A stretch of 49,784 bases of DNA from IMG/VR virus record IMGVR_UViG_3300035660_000378, positions 1 through 49,784 of that record; one strand, written 5' to 3'. The stretch comes from a virus. The notes beneath the pieces were generated by a model. The model was not told the DNA's origin. It saw only the letters and a program-made list of their open reading frames with translations, and did not search any database. Each line of letters opens with the position of its first letter. The stretch's first letter is position 1. A program made the position numbers and the translations under genes. Shown piece after piece: positions 7,670 to 14,577 of this stretch.

Positions 7670-7993
7670 GCTTCGCTTTCGTTCTCCGGGTTGCTCTTTA
7701 AATACGGCTCGCTTTTCGTAACTGGGTTTCTCTTCCCCAATGGCTCGCTTCCGTTTGGTGGGTTGCTCTCAGTTTACGGCTCGCTTCCTGATAACGGGTT
7801 ACTCTGATTGGACGGCTCGCTTATTTACAATGGGTTGCTCTGAGACTGTGGCTCGCTTCCATTTCGTGGGTTACTCTAGTCCAATGGCTCGCTTATTCCT
7901 CTTGGGTTGCTTGATGATAATGGCTCGCTTCCCTAACATGGGTTTCTCGGTGCTCTTGGCTCGCTTATCTCTCCTGGGTTACTTTATCGAAAC
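7670..7993 (-). repeat. TIGR-like array: 36-bp period, two alternating constant 9-mers with unique 9-mer spacers
   Basis: Nine units of 36 bases are built as GGCTCGCTT, 9 variable, GGGTTnCTC, 9 variable (plus strand). GGCTCGCTT is invariant at 7706, 7742, 7778, 7814, 7850, 7886, 7922 and 7958; the first copy at 7670 is degenerate. GGGTTnCTC occurs at 7688, 7724, 7760, 7796, 7832, 7868, 7904, 7940 and 7976, with a variable sixth base. Spacer pairs: tcgttctcc/tttaaatac; ttcgtaact/ttccccaat; ccgtttggt/tcagtttac; cctgataac/tgattggac; atttacaat/tgagactgt; ccatttcgt/tagtccaat; attcctctt/gatgataat; ccctaacat/ggtgctctt; atctctcct/tatcgaaac. All 18 are distinct. This matches the published TIGR design (36-nt guide RNAs with two 9-nt spacers). 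Strand is inferred from the adjacent Tas-like gene and the terminator; the array overlaps the last codons of that gene. Confidence 0.88.
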
Positions 7994-8674
7994 GGCTGAC
8001 CAGCCAAACTCCTCCGGCGTGTATTCATGCTCATGTCCAAGTTTTTCATGGACATACGGCGCACGGACATCCAAACCTTCCGTCTGACGCCAGACCAGCC
8101 ATAGATGGGACAACCAGATTTTGATCATCTTTCGCATGGAAGCATTGTGCTGATGACCCTTTGTCCAATCCGGTCGGTTCGCCTCATAATAGGCACGGGC
8201 GTCGTCATATATGCGCCGATAAGGACTGTCTGACTTCAGGAACGATGAACCAACCAAATAGCAGGTTGTTTTCAGGCGGATATTATAATGCAGTTTTTCG
8301 CCTTTGGCGAGTCTCTCCCGCGTTCCGTCGATGACCGCATACCCTGCATACCGCCAAAGGGCGCTGATGGTATCAGCTTCCCGGATATCAATCATGCAGA
8401 CTACCTTTGCCGCCAGCATGGGGCCAACCCCCTTGACCTCTATCATGCGATCGACAATTTCCAGTCCCTTCACCGCCTGTCGGATATCGCCATCCAACTC
8501 AGCCTCCAGCTCATTGAAACGATGAAGCCAGCGCTCCAGAAGTTCCTGCGATCCATTAGATGGGACATCCACTCCACGTTCAACAGCGCCGATCCGGTTC
8601 GAAAATGCAACCCGGCTCTTCTGAATAGTTCGATCCCTCAAATCAATTAACGATCTCAAAATATTTTCGTCCAT
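7979..8674 (-). CDS. Tas-like (TasA-type) Nop/IS110 C-terminal domain protein
   Basis: The 231-residue protein matches the C-terminal Transposase_20 region of IS110/IS116/IS902 transposases. A coiled-coil helix pair (about residues 45-75) is followed by the helix-hairpin-helix IEVKGVGPMLAAKV, then ALWRYAGYAVIDG and a helical, basic end. The N-terminal DEDD (RuvC-like) half is absent. So is the PSxxxSG-type catalytic serine motif expected after the AGY segment, so it is probably not a transposase. IS110 C-terminal domains and box C/D Nop domains are the relatives of Tas proteins, which bind dual-spacer guide RNAs. The adjoining 36-bp array makes TIGR-Tas the best reading, with no RuvC or HNH nuclease (TasA-like). 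The ATG at 8674 has AAAGGAG upstream. What it does to its target without a nuclease is unknown. Confidence 0.82.
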   Translation of the reverse strand: MDENILRSLIDLRDRTIQKSRVAFSNRIGAVERGVDVPSNGSQELLERWLHRFNELEAELDGDIRQAVKGLEIVDRMIEVKGVGPMLAAKVVCMIDIREADTISALWRYAGYAVIDGTRERLAKGEKLHYNIRLKTTCYLVGSSFLKSDSPYRRIYDDARAYYEANRPDWTKGHQHNASMRKMIKIWLSHLWLVWRQTEGLDVRAPYVHEKLGHEHEYTPEEFGWSAVSIK

Positions 8675-8707
8675 AGCCTCTTATCTCCTTTTGTAAAATT
8701 CTGATTT

Positions 8708-9115
8708 TTACTTCTCCATTACTATCGCATCCACCACCGTGCCGAACGGCACGCGCCTGGTCGGGCTAAGAAGGTCAAGCCAAATCCTGTTCCCTTCCTT
8801 GACTATCGCCCCGCCCCTGTCCCAGCATTCCCATACCTGACCCAGCACATAGAATTTCGTACCGAACAGGTATTCCACCGGGCAGGCGCAAGCCCTGTCT
8901 TTCCACGGCTTCCAGGGCTTACCGCTCGCCATGTTTGATAAGCATTCGCCGTCCACAAACCTGGCGCAGTTGGGGCCTCCCCAGGCGGGCCAGTAATGGC
9001 TTATCCGGGCCTTGATCTTCCTGCCCTCTGGGATAGTCTCAATGATCATTGGAGTTATCGGTTCTGATGCCTGGAATGGTGTCGGAGTAAACGGAAGGAA
9101 TGCCTCAGGCGTCAC
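8708..9115 (-). CDS. 3D-domain-like (double-psi barrel) cell wall-type protein
   Basis: The 135-residue protein starts at a GTG that overlaps the preceding stop (GTGA). After a Pro/Thr-rich N-terminus comes HYWPAWGGPNCARF, then EYLFGTKFYVLGQVWECWDRGGAIV and NRIWLDLL. The order GT-x-FxV...DRGGAI...iDL recalls the 3D domain found in some peptidoglycan-active proteins. It has several Cys residues and no clear signal peptide; the preceding gene encodes a membrane-anchored protein it may act with. Function could be peptidoglycan cleavage or simply cell wall binding. Confidence 0.5.
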   Translation of the reverse strand: MTPEAFLPFTPTPFQASEPITPMIIETIPEGRKIKARISHYWPAWGGPNCARFVDGECLSNMASGKPWKPWKDRACACPVEYLFGTKFYVLGQVWECWDRGGAIVKEGNRIWLDLLSPTRRVPFGTVVDAIVMEK

Positions 9116-9366
9116 GGAAGCGGCATCGTATCCGATAAAGGGGTGGTATTATAGATTGCCTCCCCAGATAAAAGTAAATCTAATTTCCCGTCGCCATTCA
9201 GGTCGATGAACTGATTGTGGATGTTCCGTATCTCCATCCCGTTGACCTCATCGGCTAGCACATTGAAATCGGACACCAATCCCTGTAATTTATCCGTGGC
9301 GACCCCCAGCGCGATAACCGTCAATCCGACCATCACGGCTAGCAGGATTTTCGTCTTTCTATCCAT
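9112..9366 (-). CDS. Small membrane-anchored protein with an EF-hand-like loop
   Basis: The 84-residue protein starts at the ATG at 9366, preceded by GGAGG; the upstream ATG at 9384 lies in the preceding gene's 3' end. Residues 6-24 (KILLAVMVGLTVIALGVAT) form a membrane segment. The outer part contains DLNGDGKLDLL, a dockerin/EF-hand or FG-GAP-like calcium-loop pattern. It overlaps both neighbours by a few bases, so it is co-translated with the 3D-like protein downstream. Function is unknown. Confidence 0.6.
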   Translation of the reverse strand: MDRKTKILLAVMVGLTVIALGVATDKLQGLVSDFNVLADEVNGMEIRNIHNQFIDLNGDGKLDLLLSGEAIYNTTPLSDTMPLP

Positions 9367-10126
9367 TTCGTTCCTCCTTTGCAATTAATCCAATAACTCC
9401 CTCCAGGTTTGCGCCCGTCAGGTCTGCGCCCGTCAGTTTTGCGATCCACAGGTCTGCGCCCCTCAGGTCTGCGTCCGTCAGGTCTGCGCCCCTCAGGTCT
9501 ACGACCCACAGGTTTGCGCCCCTCAGGTCTGCGTCCCTCAGGTTTGCGCCCGTCAGGTTTGCGCCCGGCAGGTATGCGCCCCACAGGTTTGCGCCCGTCA
9601 GGTTTGCGCCCGGCAGATATGCGCCCCTCAGGTTTGCGCCCGTCAGGTTTGCGCCCCTCAGGTTTGCGCCCGGCAGGTATGCGCCCCTCAGGTCTGCGTC
9701 CGTCAGGTCTGCGCCCGTCAGGTTTGCGACCCACAGGTTTGCGTCCCTCAGGTCTGCGCCCGTCAGGTCTGCGCCCGTCAGGTCTGCGCCCACACACCAA
9801 CCCATTCTAATTAATCGCCAAAATACCCTATACCGGATAATCCGCAACCGGAGTCGGCGACAGCCCAATTTTTTATCAGATTCACCTATAAGTCCATCCC
9901 ATTCTACCCACCAAGGATGCCAATTTTCGGGTGCATATTCAGCAGATAATTTTTTCATCACATGCCAACGCCCTGGCCCACAATCTTTTCCATCTGGGTC
10001 TGCAGGATTTGGATGTTCAAACCAGGGTCCCCATTTTTCGCCTGGACGGGGCAACGGATACTGTGTTTCAACACCATTATAAGATGTTGATCCGTAAGCA
10101 TTAAGAAATTTAAATCCTCTGTTCAT
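9359..10126 (-). CDS. Pentapeptide-repeat protein with a distinct N-terminal domain
   Basis: The start is the ATG at 10126 with AAAGGAG nearby. Residues 1 to about 105 form a Trp- and Pro-rich domain (GEKWGPWFEHPNP, NWHPWWVEWDGL) ending in the basic RRLRLRIIRY. Residues about 118-245 are some 25 tandem A(D/N)LxG units, which fold as a right-handed quadrilateral beta-helix. Family members include DNA-gyrase-protecting and DNA-mimic proteins, but many have no known function. At the DNA level the repeat is a 15/30-base tandem array (about 9400-9800), so copy number may drift. Neighbours are small membrane proteins. Confidence 0.8.
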   Translation of the reverse strand: MNRGFKFLNAYGSTSYNGVETQYPLPRPGEKWGPWFEHPNPADPDGKDCGPGRWHVMKKLSAEYAPENWHPWWVEWDGLIGESDKKLGCRRLRLRIIRYRVFWRLIRMGWCVGADLTGADLTGADLRDANLWVANLTGADLTDADLRGAYLPGANLRGANLTGANLRGAYLPGANLTGANLWGAYLPGANLTGANLRDADLRGANLWVVDLRGADLTDADLRGADLWIAKLTGADLTGANLEGVIGLIAKEERNG

Positions 10127-10373
10127 TTTTCGACTCCTTTTCTGCAATTTTTGCAGGTCGGACATCCTCACATGCGTACGCGTGCCTTGGCAAGATGAAT
10201 TTACTGAACTCGACCAGGCAGTTAATCACAAATATTGGTTCATTATCCACCGATGGGTTCAGAATTACCGTTTCCGGTTCTCTGCCGAACTTCTGGCGGA
10301 ATAGTTGCATTGCCTCCTCCACCGCCTGTTGGGTGCTTTTGCCGTTGCACATATAGCCTATCTGGTCAACCAT
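10110..10373 (-). CDS. Conserved-type hypothetical phage protein
   Basis: The 87-residue protein starts MVDQIGYMCNGKST and contains QQAVEEAMQLFRQKFGREPETVILNP, a helix followed by a strand pattern that looks like a small soluble alpha/beta domain. It ends with a Lys/Glu-rich tail overlapping the start region of the pentapeptide-repeat gene. No motif identifies a function. Confidence 0.55.
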   Translation of the reverse strand: MVDQIGYMCNGKSTQQAVEEAMQLFRQKFGREPETVILNPSVDNEPIFVINCLVEFSKFILPRHAYACEDVRPAKIAEKESKNEQRI

Positions 10374-10382
10374 CTTGCCTTC

Positions 10383-10583
10383 TTACGGCGCTGGCGTTTG
10401 AGCCAACGCCGTCATCATTATCCGAAACTGCTCCGCCCCGTAAGTGGCGGTGGCGGAAATCCAGTCCGTCCTCACCCTTGTCGCAATCTCCACATAAAAA
10501 TACATAACAAAGACAATCAGAAGGATAAGGGCGACCTTGAAGAAGAGCCTGACCATCATTCCTTGCTTCTCGAAATCGGTCAT
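10383..10583 (-). CDS. Small single-pass membrane protein
   Basis: The product is a 66-residue protein beginning MTDFEKQGMMVRLF. One membrane segment, VALILLIVFVMYFYVEIA, spans about residues 17-34. The ATG at 10583 overlaps the stop of the 31-residue gene upstream (ATGA), which favours this start over the in-frame ATG at 10649. Function is unknown; the pairing with another tiny membrane protein suggests a two-component membrane role. Confidence 0.6.
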   Translation of the reverse strand: MTDFEKQGMMVRLFFKVALILLIVFVMYFYVEIATRVRTDWISATATYGAEQFRIMMTALAQTPAP

Positions 10584-10675
10584 CGGTATTTCCCCCATTC
10601 CGCCCAGGCCAGGCAGCCCCAACTCAAAATCAGGATTAGAATGTACCATAGCGCTTCGCTCCAGGTATGGGTCAT
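10580..10675 (-). CDS. 31-residue membrane peptide
   Basis: A very small ORF begins at the ATG at 10675, with GGAGG eight bases upstream (shared with the 3' end of the parB-like gene). It starts MTHTWSEALWYILIL and has one hydrophobic, Trp-rich segment before ending EWGKYR. Its start overlaps the parB-like stop (ATGA) and its stop overlaps the next start (ATGA). This double coupling supports a real gene despite the size. Function is unknown. Confidence 0.55.
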   Translation of the reverse strand: MTHTWSEALWYILILILSWGCLAWAEWGKYR

Positions 10676-11484
10676 TTTGCGCCTCCTTTTAGCACCACCT
10701 CAAAATTCATCCATGACTTTTCGCCCAATCCGGGCGTTTTTATAAACGCCTTAAAGATGTCGTCCAGGGAATAAAGCGGATCCGGTTCGCGGTTCAGGAA
10801 ACTACCCATCCCCGCAAATGCCTCCGCCGTGGCTTCGACTGCCCTGGCGGACTTGATTTTGTGGACATCCTCGCCCGTCAGTTTCCCGGTCTGGTTCAGG
10901 ATTGCCGCCGCCTGCTCCTGGCGGGCTTTCGGCTCGTGCGTCAGAGCTTGTAGGGTGTTTAAGGCGACCTTGCCCTCCTGCGCCGCCGTGACCAAGTCGT
11001 CTGGAAGGGTCAAAAGGCGCATCCGCTTCTTGACCGTCCCGACAGGAAGCCCGCAGGTCTCCGCTATCAGGCTCGGGGCAGGCATCTGCCCCTGCTTATC
11101 CATATATTCCTTGACAATATCCGTTATTGCCTTGGTTTCCGCCAGGGGATTGTTCGACCGGGTGTAGTTGGCATCAAGGGTCAGTACAGCGCTTTCCAGC
11201 GATCCCGCCTTGTAGGTTTTAATTGGAACGGTGGGTATTCCTAGTTTCCTGGCGACCGCCAGTCTGCGCCGCCCATCTCGGAGGGTCAGCTTCCCGTCCC
11301 CATTCTGGGTAAACATAATCGCCTCGCGGATGCCAAACAACTTGATCGACCGAACCAAAATCGCCGACGGCTTGGGACAGTTGTCCAGGGCGTGGGGGTC
11401 TTCCTGCAAAATCTGCTCGACCGTCCACCGACCCGTCACGGGCGGGATATCCTTATCGAACTGGATTTCCAATTGCTCACTCAT
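10672..11484 (-). CDS. ParB/Spo0J-like N-terminal domain protein
   Basis: The 270-residue protein begins MSEQLEIQFDKDIPP. Residues about 40-100 hold LVRSIKLFGIREAIMFTQ and LRDGRRRLAVARKLG, with the GxRR box of the ParB/sulfiredoxin fold. A central HTH follows (APSLIAETCGLPVGTVKKRMRLLTL). Phage ParB-like proteins act as DNA-binding CTPases, nucleases or transcription factors. No ParA or obvious parS cluster was seen, so partitioning is not supported. The start at 11484 overlaps the upstream stop by 8 bases. It sits with recT in the early leftward genes. Confidence 0.8.
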   Translation of the reverse strand: MSEQLEIQFDKDIPPVTGRWTVEQILQEDPHALDNCPKPSAILVRSIKLFGIREAIMFTQNGDGKLTLRDGRRRLAVARKLGIPTVPIKTYKAGSLESAVLTLDANYTRSNNPLAETKAITDIVKEYMDKQGQMPAPSLIAETCGLPVGTVKKRMRLLTLPDDLVTAAQEGKVALNTLQALTHEPKARQEQAAAILNQTGKLTGEDVHKIKSARAVEATAEAFAGMGSFLNREPDPLYSLDDIFKAFIKTPGLGEKSWMNFEVVLKGGAK

Positions 11485-12256
11485 CCACCACCTCCACGGG
11501 CAGTTTCGCTCCTGCCAACTTCTTGAGTTTCTTTTCGTGTGTCCCGCCCTTTTCATCCCGAACGACCACCAGTCGGTGGATCGGTAGGCCGATAAAAGCG
11601 CCCGGGAACCAAGTTTCCTCAACCAGATTGTAAAGTCCCGGATTCCATATTGCCTTATAGGCAAACGACGGACATTGAATTTCAACGACGCCACCTAATC
11701 CCATTGTTTCCGGCTTTTGATCTGGCGGCAAAGCCAGTTGCCAGAATATCCCAGGGCATCGTGCTTTCGGGACGTGCGGGTAAGCGCCTGTATAGACCAG
11801 TGGGACCCTCGGATGCTCCTTTGGACACACATCCCATCGATAACCCAATTCACACACCGACCAGAAATTAGTACATTGATCCAAAATTTCCGGGTAACCA
11901 TAATATCCAACTGTGTGAACGGCGATCAACTTCGACTTTATGTCCAGCGTCGCATACTGCTCTTTATTCAGTTCCAGGCGCTGGCTCATCCCAAACCGGC
12001 GAACTTCCTCGATCCAATCCGTCGGGTTGGGGTAGAATTTCGACCCGATCCAGTCGAAAACCATCGTCGTCCCTTGCACTTTATGCAGGACGGACGACCT
12101 GGGCGTCAGCCCAAGCTTTTGGCAGTCGACCTTGACCAGCGGATCGAACAGGTATGCCTCGATGGGCAATTCTTTTAAGGAAAGCCTGCACTCGGCGTAT
12201 ACGCCGCCTTCCTGGCGGGTCCCGCATCCCCTTTCAACTGGTATTGCTCCAAACAT
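11477..12256 (-). CDS. Hypothetical protein between recT and parB-like genes
   Basis: This 259-residue soluble protein begins MFGAIPVERGCGTRQEGG. It contains several Cys residues (for example QCTNFWSVCELGYRWDVCPKE) and aromatic-rich strands. No motif or signal is recognised. The ATG has AAAGGAGG upstream, directly after a strong hairpin (12272-12295), so its translation may be modulated. It overlaps the parB-like gene, and the neighbours suggest a role in DNA metabolism. Confidence 0.6.
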   Translation of the reverse strand: MFGAIPVERGCGTRQEGGVYAECRLSLKELPIEAYLFDPLVKVDCQKLGLTPRSSVLHKVQGTTMVFDWIGSKFYPNPTDWIEEVRRFGMSQRLELNKEQYATLDIKSKLIAVHTVGYYGYPEILDQCTNFWSVCELGYRWDVCPKEHPRVPLVYTGAYPHVPKARCPGIFWQLALPPDQKPETMGLGGVVEIQCPSFAYKAIWNPGLYNLVEETWFPGAFIGLPIHRLVVVRDEKGGTHEKKLKKLAGAKLPVEVVDE

Positions 12257-12271
12257 TTCAAGCCTCCTTTT

Positions 12272-12295
12272 GGGAGGCGGGTTTCCCTGCCTCCC
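12272..12295 (-). promoter_or_regulatory. GC-rich hairpin just upstream of a ribosome binding site
   Basis: On the minus strand GGGAGGC and GCCTCCC form a 7-bp stem around AGGGAAACCC, which itself can pair internally. The next bases are AAAAGGAGGC, the ribosome binding site of the 259-residue gene. The CCTCC of the stem could alternatively pair with that GGAGG. A weak terminator or attenuator after recT is also possible. Confidence 0.4.
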
Positions 12296-12313
12296 TGATG
12301 AATATTGCCTAAA

Positions 12314-13585
12314 TTATAGGGGCAATTCCTGCTGCCCCTGGGCGACGATTGCCTCATCATAAACCTTGACGATTTCCCTGATTGCCATCGCGTCCGCCAG
12401 GTACTCGCCTGACGTTTGTTTGATTGGTTTTAGCCAGTCATTCAGGCAGGCCAGGATCATCCTGTCCGGCACGTCGTTCAGACTTTCCACGCCAAACAGA
12501 TACTTTTGGAAAGCGTGGCGGCGCAATTCAAAATCCTCGGCGGGGGCAAACGCCTCTGTCAGGATCCCGGCCAGCAACCCGCGCTGAGCCTTATTCGCCG
12601 TCTTCATGACGTAGGATAAGCTTTTCTTGTCCAGCGCCTTCCGCAAATCCCCCGTCCCATAAGGGCGCGAGTGATTGTCCGCTGGCGGTGGTTCAACCTT
12701 TTTTGGCTTTGCTTGCGTCTCAGTAACGACAACCGTTTCGCCAACTATCTCGGTAACCGCCGCAGTCGCTTCGCTTTCTGGCTCGGGCACCGCGGGCGCA
12801 AACCCCAACTCAGCCAAAAGTTGATCCTCGCTTTTGTGCTCCTTTTCCTCTTCCGGGGGTTGGGTCGGGATATCGTAACTGTTTATGTCGATGAACTCGT
12901 CCTCCTGCATCTCGTCCAGGACATACGCGTCAGCGGGGTCAATGTAGCCCCACTTCCGCAGGAGTATGCGCAAGACCGTCTTGCGCTCCATTTTTTCAGG
13001 TTCTTTCTGCCAAAGTCCTTTCGGATTATCATAACCTTTGGAATACTTCTCAGCGTGGGCATGGATTTCCTCCACGGTCATGTAGATGACCTTGGCGAAC
13101 CCGTTTATCATTTCGAACGCTGCCAAGTGCCCAACAACTTTGTTAGATTTCTTTCCCCCGCCAATGGAGACAAACCCAGTAATTCGATCCTCGATGATTT
13201 CTTCCCCCTCGTAAATCTTGTTCGTGTTGATATATCGATAGCGGCCCGTCCGGGTAGCCATGTCAACGAGTCCTTTATATCCGATGATCAATGTGGCATG
13301 ATCCCTAAACGGAACGATGTACGCCTGCCCCAGTCCCGGCTCGACTGACAGGCGCAGGGTCGCCGCTCGAAGGGCGCTGATGTAAATGGATGGGACTGTG
13401 CATTTCTGCAAGTCCTCGTTGTCCGCTATCGCAAGTAGGACGCTGGCGATGTAACTCGCTGCGTTCCGGTCGCCTCCGACGATCTCGGCGAACCGGACGC
13501 GGATCGTGTCGGATTTCATATAGTCCGACATCCTTTCCAGGCCAGTCTTTTGTCTAGTCATTGCCAACTTGCCTTGGTCACTCAC
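12314..13585 (-). CDS. recT: RecT-family single-strand annealing protein
   Basis: RecT proteins bind and anneal single-stranded DNA for phage recombination. The 423-residue protein has the family core in residues about 20-240: PSIYISALRAATLRLSVEPG, QAYIVPFRDHATLIIGYKGL, GRYRYINTNKIYEGEE and a WQKEPEKMERKTVLRILLRKW segment. Residues about 265-335 are an acidic, Pro-rich linker. The C-terminal ~90 residues form a separate helical domain, making it longer than typical RecT (~270). The start is a GTG at 13585 with AAAGGAGG upstream. No RecE/exonuclease partner is adjacent; the small nuclease at 20032 is the only candidate. Confidence 0.9.
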   Translation of the reverse strand: MSDQGKLAMTRQKTGLERMSDYMKSDTIRVRFAEIVGGDRNAASYIASVLLAIADNEDLQKCTVPSIYISALRAATLRLSVEPGLGQAYIVPFRDHATLIIGYKGLVDMATRTGRYRYINTNKIYEGEEIIEDRITGFVSIGGGKKSNKVVGHLAAFEMINGFAKVIYMTVEEIHAHAEKYSKGYDNPKGLWQKEPEKMERKTVLRILLRKWGYIDPADAYVLDEMQEDEFIDINSYDIPTQPPEEEKEHKSEDQLLAELGFAPAVPEPESEATAAVTEIVGETVVVTETQAKPKKVEPPPADNHSRPYGTGDLRKALDKKSLSYVMKTANKAQRGLLAGILTEAFAPAEDFELRRHAFQKYLFGVESLNDVPDRMILACLNDWLKPIKQTSGEYLADAMAIREIVKVYDEAIVAQGQQELPL

Positions 13586-13586
13586 T

Positions 13587-13889
13587 TTATGCCTCCTTTT
13601 GCATTTCCTTGGCTATGCAAGCCCGGACGATCACGCCCTGGCTCGCCTTGAATTGAATTTGCCTGGCTTTGATCTGCTCTTCTAGCGCAATGCTACATTG
13701 GGCGTTCGATATGGCGTGGCGCAGGCCGCGGATCCGCTGGCTGTCTATGTCCTCCTGGGTGATCACATCAATATTTTTTTCTATGCAATCGACCACCACG
13801 AATGAACGTGGCCAGCGTTTACGATATGCCAGATAATCGATCCAGCGCAGCATTGCTATCCCGCACGAAAACTGGTAAATATTCTGCAT
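13587..13889 (-). CDS. Hypothetical protein upstream of recT
   Basis: The 100-residue protein begins MQNIYQFSCGIAMLRW, with AAAGGAGG before the ATG and a good promoter upstream (13912-13940). It is helical and contains Arg/Trp-rich and Gln/Ala-rich stretches (KARQIQFKASQG). It is the first gene after that promoter and ends next to recT. No family is recognised. Confidence 0.6.
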   Translation of the reverse strand: MQNIYQFSCGIAMLRWIDYLAYRKRWPRSFVVVDCIEKNIDVITQEDIDSQRIRGLRHAISNAQCSIALEEQIKARQIQFKASQGVIVRACIAKEMQKEA

Positions 13890-13911
13890 CTAACCTCCTT
13901 TCTAAAAACTT

Positions 13912-13940
13912 ATTATAATATAAAATCTATTTTTACGCAA
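13912..13940 (-). promoter_or_regulatory. Sigma70-type promoter for the recT operon
   Basis: On the minus strand TTGCGT (13940-13935) is 17 bases from a perfect TATAAT (13917-13912) in an AT-rich gap. The next gene starts at 13889 after AAAGGAGG. Confidence 0.6.
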
Positions 13941-13945
13941 TACTT

Positions 13946-14314
13946 TCAGCACCGGCAGTGCCGGTCGCAATAACCGCAATCTAGGTGGACAGGTTGCCGT
14001 CCGCACCTCGGGCAATCCTCCCAAAGTTGGCCGCCTCCATTAGAACGGGAATGGCCGGTAACTATATTCATGGGTTCGGTTTCGGTATGGATGTTGTAAT
14101 CGTCCGACCCAATGCCGCCAATGCCGAGGCCGGAATCAATGTCCATGCTCTCCCAAGTTCGCGATTTTGCCGTCGGGGTTGGCTCTGGCCTAGGAGCCGC
14201 ATTCAGGCGGATCAGTTCCTCGCGCGCGGTTTTCCAGTCAGGATACGATCCGTGGCGGTCCGCGCGGGCAACATGTTTTCCTAAACTCTGATTAAACTCA
14301 ATATTGTATTTCAT
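13946..14314 (-). CDS. Small protein with C-terminal zinc-ribbon-like Cys cluster
   Basis: The 122-residue protein starts at the ATG at 14314 with AAAGGAG upstream; longer in-frame extensions lack a ribosome binding site. The N-terminus (MKYNIEFNQSLGKHVAR) is followed by a flexible Pro/Thr/Ser region. The end carries CPRCGRQPVHLDCGYCDRHC, enough Cys and His for one or two zinc sites. It resembles small phage regulators or nucleic acid-binding proteins, but no specific function can be given. Confidence 0.6.
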   Translation of the reverse strand: MKYNIEFNQSLGKHVARADRHGSYPDWKTAREELIRLNAAPRPEPTPTAKSRTWESMDIDSGLGIGGIGSDDYNIHTETEPMNIVTGHSRSNGGGQLWEDCPRCGRQPVHLDCGYCDRHCRC

Positions 14315-14415
14315 GTTTTTCTCCTTTTTGCCTGCTTCGCACAGGCTCAGACAACCGCTTTCCGACCCGCAGTCGCCCGCGTCCGTGGCGGTCTGGCTTC
14401 GCGTTTCACGCCGCG

Positions 14416-14571
14416 CTAGGCGTCCATCATCTCTTGCATCTCTGCCCAACACTCCGGGCAGTACCACCCAGTATCATCACACTCCCACGTATAATCACGT
14501 GGGTTTTCCACCCCACATTTCTCGCAGGGGGAGAAGTCTACGCCGGAATCAGGGTCAATATGGTTTTTCAT
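14416..14571 (-). CDS. 51-residue zinc-ribbon protein, first gene of the leftward early operon
   Basis: A short ORF starts at the ATG at 14571 (MKNHIDPDSGVDFSP) and has CEKC and CPEC pairs about 20 residues apart, a zinc-ribbon pattern, ending EMQEMMDA. No Shine-Dalgarno precedes it. The -10 box of a near-consensus promoter lies only six bases upstream, so the transcript would begin at or next to the ATG (leaderless). The two-CxxC layout and operon position suggest a small early regulator. Confidence 0.6.
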   Translation of the reverse strand: MKNHIDPDSGVDFSPCEKCGVENPRDYTWECDDTGWYCPECWAEMQEMMDA

Positions 14572-14577
14572 TTATAT

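Noticed and set aside
7670-7993. CRISPR array
   Set aside because: Constant blocks and spacers are only 9 bases, two different constants alternate, and no cas gene is present.
7740-8087. Open plus-strand frame across the 36-bp array giving a 12-residue periodic protein (ARF...GCS)
   Set aside because: The period is a multiple of three and the constant blocks contain no stop, so the frame is open by construction. No ribosome binding site was seen and it runs into the antisense of the Tas-like gene.
7979-8674. IS110-family transposon (bridge-RNA recombinase)
   Set aside because: The DEDD half and the serine motif are absent, length is about half of normal, and no element ends were found.
9409-9810. 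Plus-strand repeat protein (LRPSG repeats)
   Set aside because: It is the antisense shadow of the pentapeptide-repeat codons; the minus-strand frame has the known family pattern, an intact N-terminal domain and a ribosome binding site.
10672-11484. ParABS partition system indicating a plasmid-like prophage
   Set aside because: No ParA gene and no repeated parS-like sites were seen; ParB-like domains are common in phages without partition roles.
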